A stretch of DNA of 64,000 bases, taken from NCBI GenBank assembly GCA_021737185.1, contig JAIPEL010000005.1:1-64000 (forward strand), in the 5' to 3' direction. The notes below the pieces were generated by a model. The model had not been told where the DNA came from. It saw nothing but the letters and a program-made list of their open reading frames with translations, and did not search any database. How positions within the stretch are numbered: position 1 is the stretch's first letter; each line of letters begins with the position of its first letter. This DNA is from Desulfobacterales bacterium (lineage in GTDB: Bacteria; Desulfobacterota; Desulfobacteria; Desulfobacterales; CAFBRK01). The position numbers and the translations under genes are program-made. This document shows, one piece after another, positions 54,647-63,770 of the stretch.

Positions 54647-55333
54647 TCAATCATCTTCTCTTCGAATCACCGACAATGCCTCAGGGCCACAATTGAAAAG
54701 CAGATCGACAATGGACAGGTGCGACTCGAACTCCCCGAACAATTGCGGATACGTCGGGTGATGAAAATCCTGAAACACGACGGCGATGCCCGCCGCCTCG
54801 AATCGCGCCAGGTCCATGTAGTTTGCCCCGTCTTTTCCCGAAAGGTAGACGTCGGCACCCACCGACCGGCAGACATCGATGAGGCGGTCTGTCGGTTCTT
54901 CGCGCAGGCTCATCTCGGAGGCTTGAACCGTATCTGTTTCTGTCAGCCCGAGCGCTGCCATGAGGGCTTCGACCAGGCCGATATTCAGGTCCGAGAGCCT
55001 CCGCCAGTGTTGCGACAGAATCTTTTCAAAAAGACCGATGTAATCGTCGAAATACGAGGCCTTGGCATAATTGGTGATCAGCCCCTGTAAATGTTTTTTG
55101 GGCCATTTTTCATTGTTGTTGATCAGGATCTCGTTGATTTTCTGCCCGAACCGGTGGCTGACCGGCACGGTGAGCCACTGGGGTCCTCGGGCCGTCTTGA
55201 TCCGGTTTCGGTTCTGCCACTCGTTTTTCTTGTACTGCACGTTGTCCAGAAAGCAGAAGACATCGGCCTTGTCGATCTTGTCGAAATAGCCGAGCCACGG
55301 AAGATACTGGGGCTGATGGATGGAAACAATCAC
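54647..55333 (-). CDS. WbqC-family protein
   Basis: A WbqC-like protein, found in many surface-polysaccharide loci and proposed to act in sugar modification, though its biochemistry is not settled. MIVSIHQPQYLPWLGYFDKIDKADVF is the family hallmark, followed by DNVQYKKNEWQNRN and YFDDY. Length 228 is normal. It is preceded on the strand by the ATPase gene and by short GGTTCCGGGTTC repeats. Confidence 0.9.
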   Translation of the reverse strand: MIVSIHQPQYLPWLGYFDKIDKADVFCFLDNVQYKKNEWQNRNRIKTARGPQWLTVPVSHRFGQKINEILINNNEKWPKKHLQGLITNYAKASYFDDYIGLFEKILSQHWRRLSDLNIGLVEALMAALGLTETDTVQASEMSLREEPTDRLIDVCRSVGADVYLSGKDGANYMDLARFEAAGIAVVFQDFHHPTYPQLFGEFESHLSIVDLLFNCGPEALSVIRREDD

Positions 55334-55335
55334 GG

Positions 55336-55422
55336 AAAAAAGGTTCCGGGTTCAGGGTTCCGGGTTCAGGGTTCCGGTCTTCGCTCCTTCGGAGCTTCGC
55401 CCCGGCAAGCAGGGTTCGGAGG
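55336..55422 (+). repeat. Short GGTTCCGGGTTCAGG array
   Basis: Four to five GGTTC(C/A)GG units (about 55340-55380) belong to the same family as the arrays near 25.5 and 48.9 kb. They lie between wbqC and the ATPase gene. Confidence 0.7.
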
Positions 55423-56790
55423 TTACATCTTCGCGCTGTCGCGCTTCGTTGCACAATCGAAAGTTCTGGGTTCCAAGGTTGCTGCCAGCGCAAAAAAAGA
55501 CTGCGGGGTTGTCCAAATCACCTTTGTTGATTCAATTGCCATTTCGGTTTCCAACTCCAGGTTGATGACGTAGAGATGTTCCGGAGCATAAGCCCCTATA
55601 AAACTGCGGGCGGAGCGGGAGAGACTCGGCCGCTTCAATGCGGCCGCCTTTGCCTCGAACGCTTCGATACGATCCGCGTGCTGCAGAATAAAATCCACCT
55701 CCGCACCGGACTTGCTGCGCCAGAAATGAATGCCATCGGCAACTTTTTTATTTTTATATAGCTCTGAAAAGAGCCAGTTCTCAAAAAGAGGGCCTTTGTC
55801 CGGCCGCATTTCAAAATCGCTGTATTGATGAATCACTTCGTTGCGAATTCCGTTATCGATGAAAAACAATTTCGGCGAACTGGTGATTTCCGAACGTTTT
55901 CCACCCACGTAAGGGGGAACGAGCTTGATCACATGGCTTTCTTCCAGAATATCCGCATAGTTTTCTACGGTTTTTACATCCAAACCGCACATAGACGCCC
56001 AATTCGAAAAGTTCACCAGGTTTCCGATCTGCGTGGACATTAGGGTGAGCAATTTCCGAAATTTCGCCGGAAACCGAATGCGAAATACATCAGAGGCATC
56101 ACGTATCACAAACGATTCCACCAGTCGGTTAAGTGCAGCCTCGGGTTGTTCCGAAAAGCAAACCTCCGGGTAGCCGCCGTAAACCAGCATTCTTTTCAAC
56201 TTTTCGGAAATCGCTATTTCCCGCAAGGCAGGTGCTTGGGGCTGTTCGCCGCAACCCCATTCCGCCAATGAAAATGGGAGCAAGAGCCATCTTTCCGCCC
56301 TGCCGGCAAGAGACTCTCGGATCTTGTCGTGCAAGTGAAAAGAGGCACTGCCCGTGGCGAAAACTGCGGCGTCAATCCCCAGATCCACAAGACCCTTGAG
56401 AAATAAGGCGGCGTTTTCGACATATTGGACTTCTTCGAAAAAAAGCACACGAGGCTTCTCGGCAATCTGACGCAAATCGTTCCAGACGGCAGCCGGAGAA
56501 GAGCACCATTGACGAAGAACCGACTCGTTGCCATTTATGTAAATCAAGCCTGACGGGTTCATCGTCGAAAGCGCATGCCAAATCATGGTAGATTTGCCGC
56601 TCTGCCTTGGTCCGATAACCAGGTTGACCTTGCTTGAGTGGTGCCAGGTGGGAAGCTTTTCGACCGACCGCAGGATATAAGGAAATCCGAAAAATTTCGG
56701 GAGATGCTTGTCAACCTCCGTTTTCCAGCGCTGAGGATTTTCAAGCCAAGGATTGTATAATCTGAGAATGGCAACAACATCCGGATTCAT
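55423..56790 (-). CDS. AAA ATPase with DUF4143-type C-terminus
   Basis: A P-loop ATPase of the AAA_14/DUF4143 type. Walker A is LVIGPRQSGKSTMIW, Walker B is RVLFFEEVQY, and a FATGSASFHLHDKIRESLAGRAERWLLLPFSLAEW block follows. The C-terminal half (INFSNWASMCGLDVKTVENYADILEESHVIKLVPPYVGGKR ... AKAAALKRP) is the DUF4143 part with nuclease-like residues. Its cellular role is unknown; relatives are common and scattered. It is not obviously part of polysaccharide synthesis and may be inserted. Confidence 0.85.
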   Translation of the reverse strand: MNPDVVAILRLYNPWLENPQRWKTEVDKHLPKFFGFPYILRSVEKLPTWHHSSKVNLVIGPRQSGKSTMIWHALSTMNPSGLIYINGNESVLRQWCSSPAAVWNDLRQIAEKPRVLFFEEVQYVENAALFLKGLVDLGIDAAVFATGSASFHLHDKIRESLAGRAERWLLLPFSLAEWGCGEQPQAPALREIAISEKLKRMLVYGGYPEVCFSEQPEAALNRLVESFVIRDASDVFRIRFPAKFRKLLTLMSTQIGNLVNFSNWASMCGLDVKTVENYADILEESHVIKLVPPYVGGKRSEITSSPKLFFIDNGIRNEVIHQYSDFEMRPDKGPLFENWLFSELYKNKKVADGIHFWRSKSGAEVDFILQHADRIEAFEAKAAALKRPSLSRSARSFIGAYAPEHLYVINLELETEMAIESTKVIWTTPQSFFALAATLEPRTFDCATKRDSAKM

Positions 56791-56821
56791 AATCCCTAAT
56801 TAGTAGGGTTCATTTGGATTG

Positions 56822-58066
56822 TCAATCCAAATGAGCAGGGTTAATTTGGGAATCGCGGGAAATGTCCGGAACCATGGTAGCCTGCAGCAGCTTCGTATAT
56901 AGCTCGTCGATTTTTTTTATCATGCTCTTAGTTGAGTATTGCTGAGCCATTTCGCGGCCTCTTTCACCCATCCGCTTTCTCAGATCAGCATCCTCGGCTA
57001 AAGTCAGAATTCCTTTCGCCAGTTCGGCAGCGTTCCCGGTTCCGAACAGGTAACCGTTTTCCCCATGCCGAATCAGATCGTGGATGCCTCCGGTCCGGCT
57101 GCCGATCACCGGCTTGCCGGCAGCCATGGCTTCTACCAGCACTCGCCCCATGCCCTCGTTGCGCGAGGGCAGAACAAATATATCGAATATGTTCATCAGG
57201 GCAGGGATGTCGGAGCGCCAGCCTGTAAACACCGCCTTTTGCCCGGCCCCTGCCGCTTCTGCCTTTTTCTTCAGCGCCGCCTCCAGTTCGCCCTTTCCCA
57301 CGAAGACCACCACAGCGTTCACGATTTTTGTCCAGACCCGTGCCATGGCCTCCAGAAGCGTCGCCGGATCCTTGATCGGCAGCAGCCAGCCCACGAAACC
57401 GACGACGACGGCATCGGCAGCTATTCCCAAATCAGCCCGCAAAGAGACGGCGTCTCCGCCATTGGATGCCTGGAATCGTTCGATGTCAATCCCACTGTGA
57501 ACGATGGAGAGTTTCTCCGGTTTGGAGACACGGAAGCGGATGTAGTCGTCCCGCTCTGCCTCCGTCAAGGCGATCGTTCGGTCGGTGATCCGGTCGGTGA
57601 TCCGCTCCAACATAAGAAACAGCCAAGATGCCGCAGAGCCGAAGTGACCGTAAAAGACATGGCCATGGGGGGTATGCACGATATGAGGAGCGCCGGCCAG
57701 CCATGCCGCCCAGCGGCCGAGCAGGCCGGCCTTGGAGGAATGGGTATGAACGATGGCGGCCTTTTCCTTTTTGATCAGCCTGTAAAGCGTCCAAAAGGCC
57801 TTCAGGTCGGCCGGCGGATTGATTCTTCTGACCAGGGAGGGAACCGTGCAGACCCTGGCGCCTTTTTGGCGGGCTTCTCCGATACCCTCTTCTACAAGCC
57901 GCCTCTCCGAAAGGACCATTTCAGACTCCAGGGAAAGGCCGCTCGCCAGGAGGGTATCATATTTTCGGCAAAGCCCACGACAGGTAACAAGCGTGTTCAG
58001 CGCCGAACCGCCCCTGTCCAAACGAGTGATAATGTGCAAAACCTTGCAGGCGTTATCTTCTGTCAC
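56822..58066 (-). CDS. Glycosyltransferase family 4
   Basis: A GT-B glycosyltransferase: HIITRLDRGGSALNTL at the N-terminus and an EX7E motif in EGMGRVLVEAMAAGKPVIGSRTGGIHDLI. Length 414 is normal. It overlaps the next gene upstream by 14 bases, so the two are co-translated. The acceptor and donor are unknown. Confidence 0.92.
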   Translation of the reverse strand: MTEDNACKVLHIITRLDRGGSALNTLVTCRGLCRKYDTLLASGLSLESEMVLSERRLVEEGIGEARQKGARVCTVPSLVRRINPPADLKAFWTLYRLIKKEKAAIVHTHSSKAGLLGRWAAWLAGAPHIVHTPHGHVFYGHFGSAASWLFLMLERITDRITDRTIALTEAERDDYIRFRVSKPEKLSIVHSGIDIERFQASNGGDAVSLRADLGIAADAVVVGFVGWLLPIKDPATLLEAMARVWTKIVNAVVVFVGKGELEAALKKKAEAAGAGQKAVFTGWRSDIPALMNIFDIFVLPSRNEGMGRVLVEAMAAGKPVIGSRTGGIHDLIRHGENGYLFGTGNAAELAKGILTLAEDADLRKRMGERGREMAQQYSTKSMIKKIDELYTKLLQATMVPDISRDSQINPAHLD

Positions 58067-59300
58067 GCCCCACCACTTCCTGGATCACCGTCGCCAGTTG
58101 ATCCACATGCCGTTTCCAGGAGAAACGGCTCTCTGTGTATTTTCGGCAGCGGTTTCTCAATGCAGTATATTTCGGACTGCTTACCGGATAGGCCTCGATC
58201 GTTCTTTCAATGCCTGCCGCCATTTCCCCGGCAGCAACCCCGTCAAAAAGAAATATTGGGTCGAACCGGGAAAGAATTTCCTTCGTTCCCCCAACGGGAG
58301 TGCCCAAAACAGGTGTGCCGCAGGCCATGGACTCCGGCGTCACCAGCCCGAAGCCTTCCAGTTCGCGGGTGGGTAGAACAAAAAAATCGGCGGAGCCGTA
58401 ATAATCCCGAAGCATTGCATCCTTGAGGAAGCCGGTGAAGTCGATATGCCCGGTCATCTTCCATTTTTCAGAAAGTGCCTCAAGCCGCCTGCGCTCAGGT
58501 CCTTCTCCCCCGACGGTCAAATGGACCGGAAGACCTTTGCCAACCAGGATGGAGACCGCCTCCACGAGCCGATCCATGCCCATGCGGGGTTCCAGGTTTC
58601 TCAATGTGAAAAGATGGACTCGCCCCTCGGGAAGCCGGAGTTTTTTCTTGATGTTCAGGCGGTTTTCGCAGGGCTGAAATCTTTTCAGATCCACGCCCCC
58701 GGGGTTAATATCAACGCGAGTTTCATCGATGCCGTGCACGGCTCGAAGTTTTTGCGCCATGTACCGGCTGAGGGTCATTACCTTCCGGGCTCTTCTCACA
58801 CAAACCCGCTCCAGATGCCGGCGGAGGCCCGCAGAAAAAAACACCCCCGGCGAGGCCGTTGTCCGGCCATATTTCAGCAAAAATTCTTCATGCCCGGGAG
58901 AATGAAAAACATAGATTATTGGAATCTGCCCGAGCTTTCCCTTTAACCGCAGGGAGAGAAGACCCAAGGGTTGGTGCACGATCATCAGGTCAAAGCCGCC
59001 GCCCGGGCTTGCCTGATCAAAAAGACGGGATGGGCGCCGAAGCAAGGCGTTAAAAAATAGGGCCGGTCGATCTGTCGGAGCAAAATAGCAATATTCGGTG
59101 AAGCTTCCAATCCGTTTCACCTTTGCCTCTTTTCTGACCCCGGTCCTTGCCAGGACAACGACCTCCATACCCCTTTCCGATAGACCTGCCGCCTGGTGAT
59201 GGCAAACCATTTCAGAGCCGCTGCTGGGGTTGGCGACCGACGCATCGGTAATCAATAGCGTTTTGTACGCACCGCCCTGGATTTTTGCAAATCGCTCCAT
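58053..59300 (-). CDS. Glycosyltransferase family 4
   Basis: A second GT-B enzyme: VANPSSGSEMVCHHQAAGL early, then EGFGLVTPESMACGTPVLGTPVGGTKEI with an EX7E motif. It overlaps the following gene and lies 18 bases after the GT9 gene. It is expected to add a sugar to the lipid-linked repeat. Specificity is not visible. Confidence 0.92.
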   Translation of the reverse strand: MERFAKIQGGAYKTLLITDASVANPSSGSEMVCHHQAAGLSERGMEVVVLARTGVRKEAKVKRIGSFTEYCYFAPTDRPALFFNALLRRPSRLFDQASPGGGFDLMIVHQPLGLLSLRLKGKLGQIPIIYVFHSPGHEEFLLKYGRTTASPGVFFSAGLRRHLERVCVRRARKVMTLSRYMAQKLRAVHGIDETRVDINPGGVDLKRFQPCENRLNIKKKLRLPEGRVHLFTLRNLEPRMGMDRLVEAVSILVGKGLPVHLTVGGEGPERRRLEALSEKWKMTGHIDFTGFLKDAMLRDYYGSADFFVLPTRELEGFGLVTPESMACGTPVLGTPVGGTKEILSRFDPIFLFDGVAAGEMAAGIERTIEAYPVSSPKYTALRNRCRKYTESRFSWKRHVDQLATVIQEVVGRDRR

Positions 59301-59317
59301 TTTCTAAGGGAGGCCTT

Positions 59318-60448
59318 CTACCTTTCTATCAGTAAACGGCATGTGCGCCATGGACGCTCGGGGGTGATGCTTCGCAGGCACTCGTGGGTTCCGAGCATGC
59401 AGTATCCCCGGTTGCAGCCGATGCAGGACAAATCATCTCGCCGAAACACCGTATGATGAGCTCCCACGGGATACCAGCGAGATTTTACGGTCGGCCCCAT
59501 GAAAGAAACGGTCGGAACCCCTAAGGCAGCGGCCAGATGCAGGGGACCGGAATTGTTGCAGACGAACACCTTGCAGACAGAAGCGATCGCGGCAAAACGG
59601 CGAAGATCGTCGGCCATATACACCATCGGGGTTTTGCGGACGCCCCGGAGGATCTTTTCGATGACCGTTCGGTCCCCACGTCCGCCGAAAAGGACGATCC
59701 AGGGGGTTCCAATATCTTGAAGCCGTTTGATGAGCGCGGAATAATATTCTTCAGGCCAGCGCTGGGTCCAGTAATGCGCCCCGGGATGGATGCCGACGAC
59801 AGGTTGGCCCTTCCACCCCGCTTTTTCCAACCGTCTCCTCCCCCATGCCGACTCGGCAGGGGAAAGAAACATCCTCGGCTCCCGGGGGGCGGCGACGACG
59901 CCGATCGGTTTCAGGACATCGAGGCTTGCGTCCACAAAATGTCTTTCCCCAGGGGCGGCAGAAACCCGAAGGTTGAAAAAAACCTCCCGGCCGAATCCGG
60001 AATAGCCGAGTCGAATTTTTGACCGGCTCAAGAATGCGGTGAGCGCAGGACGAAGATCCGGCCCGGTAAACGGATCGACCGCCAGATCGAATCTTTTGCT
60101 TCGCAGGGAACAAATGACGGCTTTCTGCCGGCTCGGTTTCATGCGCCGGTCCAGAATCACGTATTCATCGGCCGGCGTTTTCCCGTTCAAAAGGGGGTGG
60201 TTGCTCCAACTGGCCAGGACGGTGATCCTGGCGCCGGGAAACCGGTCCCGAAGCGCCGCTATGGCAGGCAGGGAAAGGACCAGGTCCCCCACCCGGTCAT
60301 TGCGGATAAATAATATCCTTTGGATCTCATCGATGGATTCCAGCCGGGGCGACAATTTGTCGGCATCGGTGAATACTCGCGAAATCCGGTTCAGCACTTG
60401 TGCTCGGACAAAAAGGTAACACTGCTTGATGCGCTCTTTATGAAACAT
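59318..60448 (-). CDS. Glycosyltransferase family 9 (heptosyltransferase-like)
   Basis: A GT9 enzyme: ILFIRNDRVGDLVLSLPAIAAL, GIHPGAHYWTQRWPEEY and NNSGPLHLAAALGVPTVSFMGPT are the family signatures. It ends in a Cys-rich CIGCNRGYCMLGTHEC. Heptosyltransferases build LPS core, but GT9 enzymes with other sugars exist. I start at MFHKERIK, with the preceding gene ending just inside; a longer frame adds 14 codons without support. Confidence 0.92.
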   Translation of the reverse strand: MFHKERIKQCYLFVRAQVLNRISRVFTDADKLSPRLESIDEIQRILFIRNDRVGDLVLSLPAIAALRDRFPGARITVLASWSNHPLLNGKTPADEYVILDRRMKPSRQKAVICSLRSKRFDLAVDPFTGPDLRPALTAFLSRSKIRLGYSGFGREVFFNLRVSAAPGERHFVDASLDVLKPIGVVAAPREPRMFLSPAESAWGRRRLEKAGWKGQPVVGIHPGAHYWTQRWPEEYYSALIKRLQDIGTPWIVLFGGRGDRTVIEKILRGVRKTPMVYMADDLRRFAAIASVCKVFVCNNSGPLHLAAALGVPTVSFMGPTVKSRWYPVGAHHTVFRRDDLSCIGCNRGYCMLGTHECLRSITPERPWRTCRLLIER

Positions 60449-61361
60449 GAGTCTTGATTTTCGACGGCACTGCGACAGCCTCCAATGCATTGTAAATACT
60501 TCGACCTGTTATCTTTGAGATTGCGACGGCAAAGCCGTCCACAATCTGCTTTCTCCGGTCCACCGATCCGGTATCCGGGCCAATCCGAACGATTCGAAAT
60601 CCTGCTTTTTTCAGACAAAGGGGCACTGTTCGGGAAGAAAAATGGAAAAGGTGGAGCTCCTTTTCGTCGGGCTCATAAAGCCTGAGCGGCTTTCCCTTGA
60701 ACAGGCGGTAGACTGCCCTCATGAGAATATTGTTCAAGTTGGGGACAGCGACGACCAGAACGCCGTCTCCGGCAAGAATGCGGCGGGCTTCGGTCAGGTA
60801 GGCCAGCGGATCCCGAACATGCTCCAAGACATGCCAAAGAGTGACCAGATCGAAGGCTCCGTCGGTAAAAGGGGCATCCGGCAGCTCCCCGTGAAACACC
60901 TCGCATTCGGCCGTTTTTGCTGCATGTTCTGCCGCAAATCCGGAAATTTCCGTTCCGGTAGTCTGCCAGCCGCGACGTTTTGCGACCTCCAAAAACAACC
61001 CTTCTCCGCATCCGACATCGAGCAGACGGCCTGTCCTTTTGAATTTTTCCAGGTGTTGGATCCGCCGTTCCCACATTTTCACTCTTTTCGGACGCTGCTC
61101 GGTCAGCCAGCTTTGGTAATACTGCTCGTCATAATGATCCGGCAAGCTCCACCGACTTGGCTGGGGATCGACAAATACCAGCGAGCAGTCGCGACACTTC
61201 AAAACACGAACCGAATCCTCCGCAACCTCCAGCGCCTGAAACTGTTTGCCACCGCAAAGACGGCAGCCATTGGACCGATTCGATGCAGGACTTGCTTTCA
61301 TTCGGCTGATTTCATCCTTTCTGTAATTGCAATCGAGGCTGCTGGCCTGGACAAGCGACAT
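60438..61361 (-). CDS. SAM methyltransferase with N-terminal zinc-ribbon-like motif
   Basis: A class I SAM-dependent methyltransferase: LLDVGCGEGLFLEVAKRRG binds SAM and LVTLWHVLEHVRDP follows. Residues 33-61 hold CRLCGG...CRDC, a small zinc-binding motif typical of sugar C-methyltransferases in polysaccharide loci. Its 3' end overlaps the GT9 gene by 11 bases. The start could be MKASPASNRSNG rather than the first Met. Confidence 0.9.
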   Translation of the reverse strand: MSLVQASSLDCNYRKDEISRMKASPASNRSNGCRLCGGKQFQALEVAEDSVRVLKCRDCSLVFVDPQPSRWSLPDHYDEQYYQSWLTEQRPKRVKMWERRIQHLEKFKRTGRLLDVGCGEGLFLEVAKRRGWQTTGTEISGFAAEHAAKTAECEVFHGELPDAPFTDGAFDLVTLWHVLEHVRDPLAYLTEARRILAGDGVLVVAVPNLNNILMRAVYRLFKGKPLRLYEPDEKELHLFHFSSRTVPLCLKKAGFRIVRIGPDTGSVDRRKQIVDGFAVAISKITGRSIYNALEAVAVPSKIKTHVS

Positions 61362-61373
61362 CGACAGCCCGGT

Positions 61374-62513
61374 TCAGCGGCGAGGAAAAGCTCGCCTCCT
61401 CGGACTCTTCACCAGTTCCTGATAAATATGTTCCATTCGGCAGATATTTTTTTCCATGGTAAACTTTTTCTCGACCCGCCTCCTCGCTTCAAGCCCCATC
61501 TTTTTTCGCAGTAGATCGTCTTCGATCAATTCTTCGATCTTCTCGGCCAGCGCCGCAGCATTATTGGCTGGAACAAGCAAGCCGGATACGCCGTCGACCA
61601 CCGCCTCCGCACATCCTCCCACCTCGGTCGCGACCGCCGCTTTTCCGGCTGCCATGGCTTCAAGGAGCGCCCGGGGAAAGGCCTCGGACCGCGAGGGAAG
61701 AACAAAAATGTCCAGCCTCGAAAGAAAGGAAACCACATCCTCCTGGTGCCCCACAAAATTGACGCAATCGTTCAATCCTTGTCTTTCCATGATTTTTCGG
61801 CAATCGGCTTCAAAATCCGGCTCCGAAACGCCCCCGGCAATCAACAGCCGGGTGTCCGGATGATTGCGTTTTACGCGTCCGAACGCCTCCAGTAGCACAT
61901 CCTGGCCCTTGATCCGCTCGATTCGACCAACGGCTCCAACGACGATCTCTCTTTCTAAGGGCCCACCCTGCCCCGCAGGCTCGGAGCTGTACCGGGAAAA
62001 TTCCTCCAAAAGAATTCCGTTGTGCACTGTCACCATTTTTCCAGTCTGCCCCATCCAGTCGAACCTTCTGCGAAGATCTTCGGCTACCAGAACAATCCTG
62101 TCGGTGAAACAAGACAAAAGCCGGTCGAAGGAATCGGCGGCTTCCGCACGGATATGCCAGACAACCTTCGCATTGCAGAACAGGGAGGCCATGCCTGCAT
62201 AAAATGTATTTCGCGGGCCGTCGGTATGAAAAATGTCGATGTTCAGCCTCCGTCCGAGCTTTGCCACCTGATAAACAGCCTTGGCCAGTTCAAGGGGCCG
62301 AAGCATGAAGACCGCAGGCAGAGGGATGATAAAGACGGGAATTTGCATCTGTCTCAGCCTGGCAGCAAGAGGGCCCTTGCCCGGCAGCAAGACATATGGA
62401 GCAAAATCGTTTTTATCGAGTCCGGAAGCCAGCAACATCAAGCTAATCTGGCCACCACCGGTCAAGTGCGCGAAGCTGGAAAAATAGAGGATATTGATCG
62501 GACTCTTTTCCAT
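61374..62513 (-). CDS. Glycosyltransferase family 4
   Basis: A third GT-B enzyme with YFSSFAHLTGGGQISLMLLASGL and an EX7E motif in EAFPRALLEAMAAGKAAVATEVGG. It lies two bases before the next GT gene's stop, in a tight operon. Acceptor unknown. Confidence 0.92.
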   Translation of the reverse strand: MEKSPINILYFSSFAHLTGGGQISLMLLASGLDKNDFAPYVLLPGKGPLAARLRQMQIPVFIIPLPAVFMLRPLELAKAVYQVAKLGRRLNIDIFHTDGPRNTFYAGMASLFCNAKVVWHIRAEAADSFDRLLSCFTDRIVLVAEDLRRRFDWMGQTGKMVTVHNGILLEEFSRYSSEPAGQGGPLEREIVVGAVGRIERIKGQDVLLEAFGRVKRNHPDTRLLIAGGVSEPDFEADCRKIMERQGLNDCVNFVGHQEDVVSFLSRLDIFVLPSRSEAFPRALLEAMAAGKAAVATEVGGCAEAVVDGVSGLLVPANNAAALAEKIEELIEDDLLRKKMGLEARRRVEKKFTMEKNICRMEHIYQELVKSPRRRAFPRR

Positions 62514-62515
62514 GT

Positions 62516-63604
62516 TCAGCCGTGAAGAAACCGCTCGTAGAGTGTCTCGATTTCCCTAACCATCTGCAGGGCGGAAAACTTTTCTTCAGCCAGCCGCCGG
62601 CCGTTTTCCCCCATCTGGCTCCGGCGGTGAGGATCGGCGATCAGTGCTTCTATGGCGAGTTTCATCTGCAAAACGCTGCCGGGGGCAACCAGATACCCGT
62701 TGATCCCGTGCCGGATCACTTCCGGTATCCCCCCGGTATCGGATCCGATCAGCGGAAGCCCCTGGCACATGGCCTCCAGAAGGGAAAGTCCGAGCCCTTC
62801 CCTGTAAAGACTCGGCAACACCGCGATATCCGAGCGGGCCAAGACTGCTTGAACGTCTTGCTGCATTCCCAAAAATTCGGTGTGAGAGTCGATGTCCAAC
62901 TGGTTTGCGTACAACCGAAGCGCCTCTTTCAAGGGGCCGTCTCCGACCAGGGTCAGGACCAGGGAGGGATGCCTTTTTTGAACCATGGCCGCTGCCTCCA
63001 TCAGAATACGATGGCCCTTGTTTTCGACCAGAGAGGCCACCACGCAAATGCGGACGAATTTGCGCTCCGATTTTGTCGGCGCTGGAATTTTCCGGCATGC
63101 AACCCCGTTGTATATCCGGGTCAACTTATCCGGACGGACGCCGACTTTTTCCTGCATGAAACCTCGGGCGGCCTCCGAGCAGCAAATGACGCGGTCGGTG
63201 ATCAGGGAAAGGACTTTCTCCATCCAGCGGTTTCGTCTGTTCAGATCCCAGTGGATGGTGTGAACGTGGGAAATGACCACGGGAGTTCGGGCCAGAAGCG
63301 CCGCCCCCCGACCGAGGATTCCGGCATAATAGCCATGGGTGTGAACGACATCGAAGTGCCCTTTTGCAATGAGCCTCGCCAACCGCAAAAAACTCGACGG
63401 GTCGTGGTAGCTTTTGAAATCCAACACGCGGATGCTTTCTTTGCGCTGGAGAAGCTTTTTAGCAAGAACGCCCCCATCGGCCAGGCACCAGATGCTGGGA
63501 GAAAATTTTTCCCGGTCCAGTCCTTCGTAAAGCGTTTCGATGATTCTTTCCAGTCCGCCGATGTTTAGATCTTCGACCAGATATAGAATTTTTCTAGGTG
63601 GCAT
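62516..63604 (-). CDS. Glycosyltransferase family 4
   Basis: A fourth GT-B enzyme: KILYLVEDLNIGGLERIIETLYEGL and EGLGLSLLEAMCQGLPLIGSDTGGIPEV with the EX7E motif. I start at MPPRKILYLVEDL because the 65 upstream codons are of low quality and do not match the family. The upstream 165 bases then form a gap before the next gene. Confidence 0.9.
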   Translation of the reverse strand: MPPRKILYLVEDLNIGGLERIIETLYEGLDREKFSPSIWCLADGGVLAKKLLQRKESIRVLDFKSYHDPSSFLRLARLIAKGHFDVVHTHGYYAGILGRGAALLARTPVVISHVHTIHWDLNRRNRWMEKVLSLITDRVICCSEAARGFMQEKVGVRPDKLTRIYNGVACRKIPAPTKSERKFVRICVVASLVENKGHRILMEAAAMVQKRHPSLVLTLVGDGPLKEALRLYANQLDIDSHTEFLGMQQDVQAVLARSDIAVLPSLYREGLGLSLLEAMCQGLPLIGSDTGGIPEVIRHGINGYLVAPGSVLQMKLAIEALIADPHRRSQMGENGRRLAEEKFSALQMVREIETLYERFLHG

Positions 63605-63770
63605 CACTTGCAGCAGATGGCGATCAGGTTTTTCCCCAACTGATCGGGGACGGAAAAATCCTGGATATAATACAGAAAGCGGATGATGCGGTGCAGTGCG
63701 TTTACCATCTGACGGCGCACTCTTCTTTTTGCCGATTTTCCGAAAAATTCGTCCCTTACATTCATCTTCA
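63605..63770. other. 165-base gap between two glycosyltransferase genes
   Basis: No gene or repeat recognised. It is the likely leader region of the gene at 62516-63604. Confidence 0.4.
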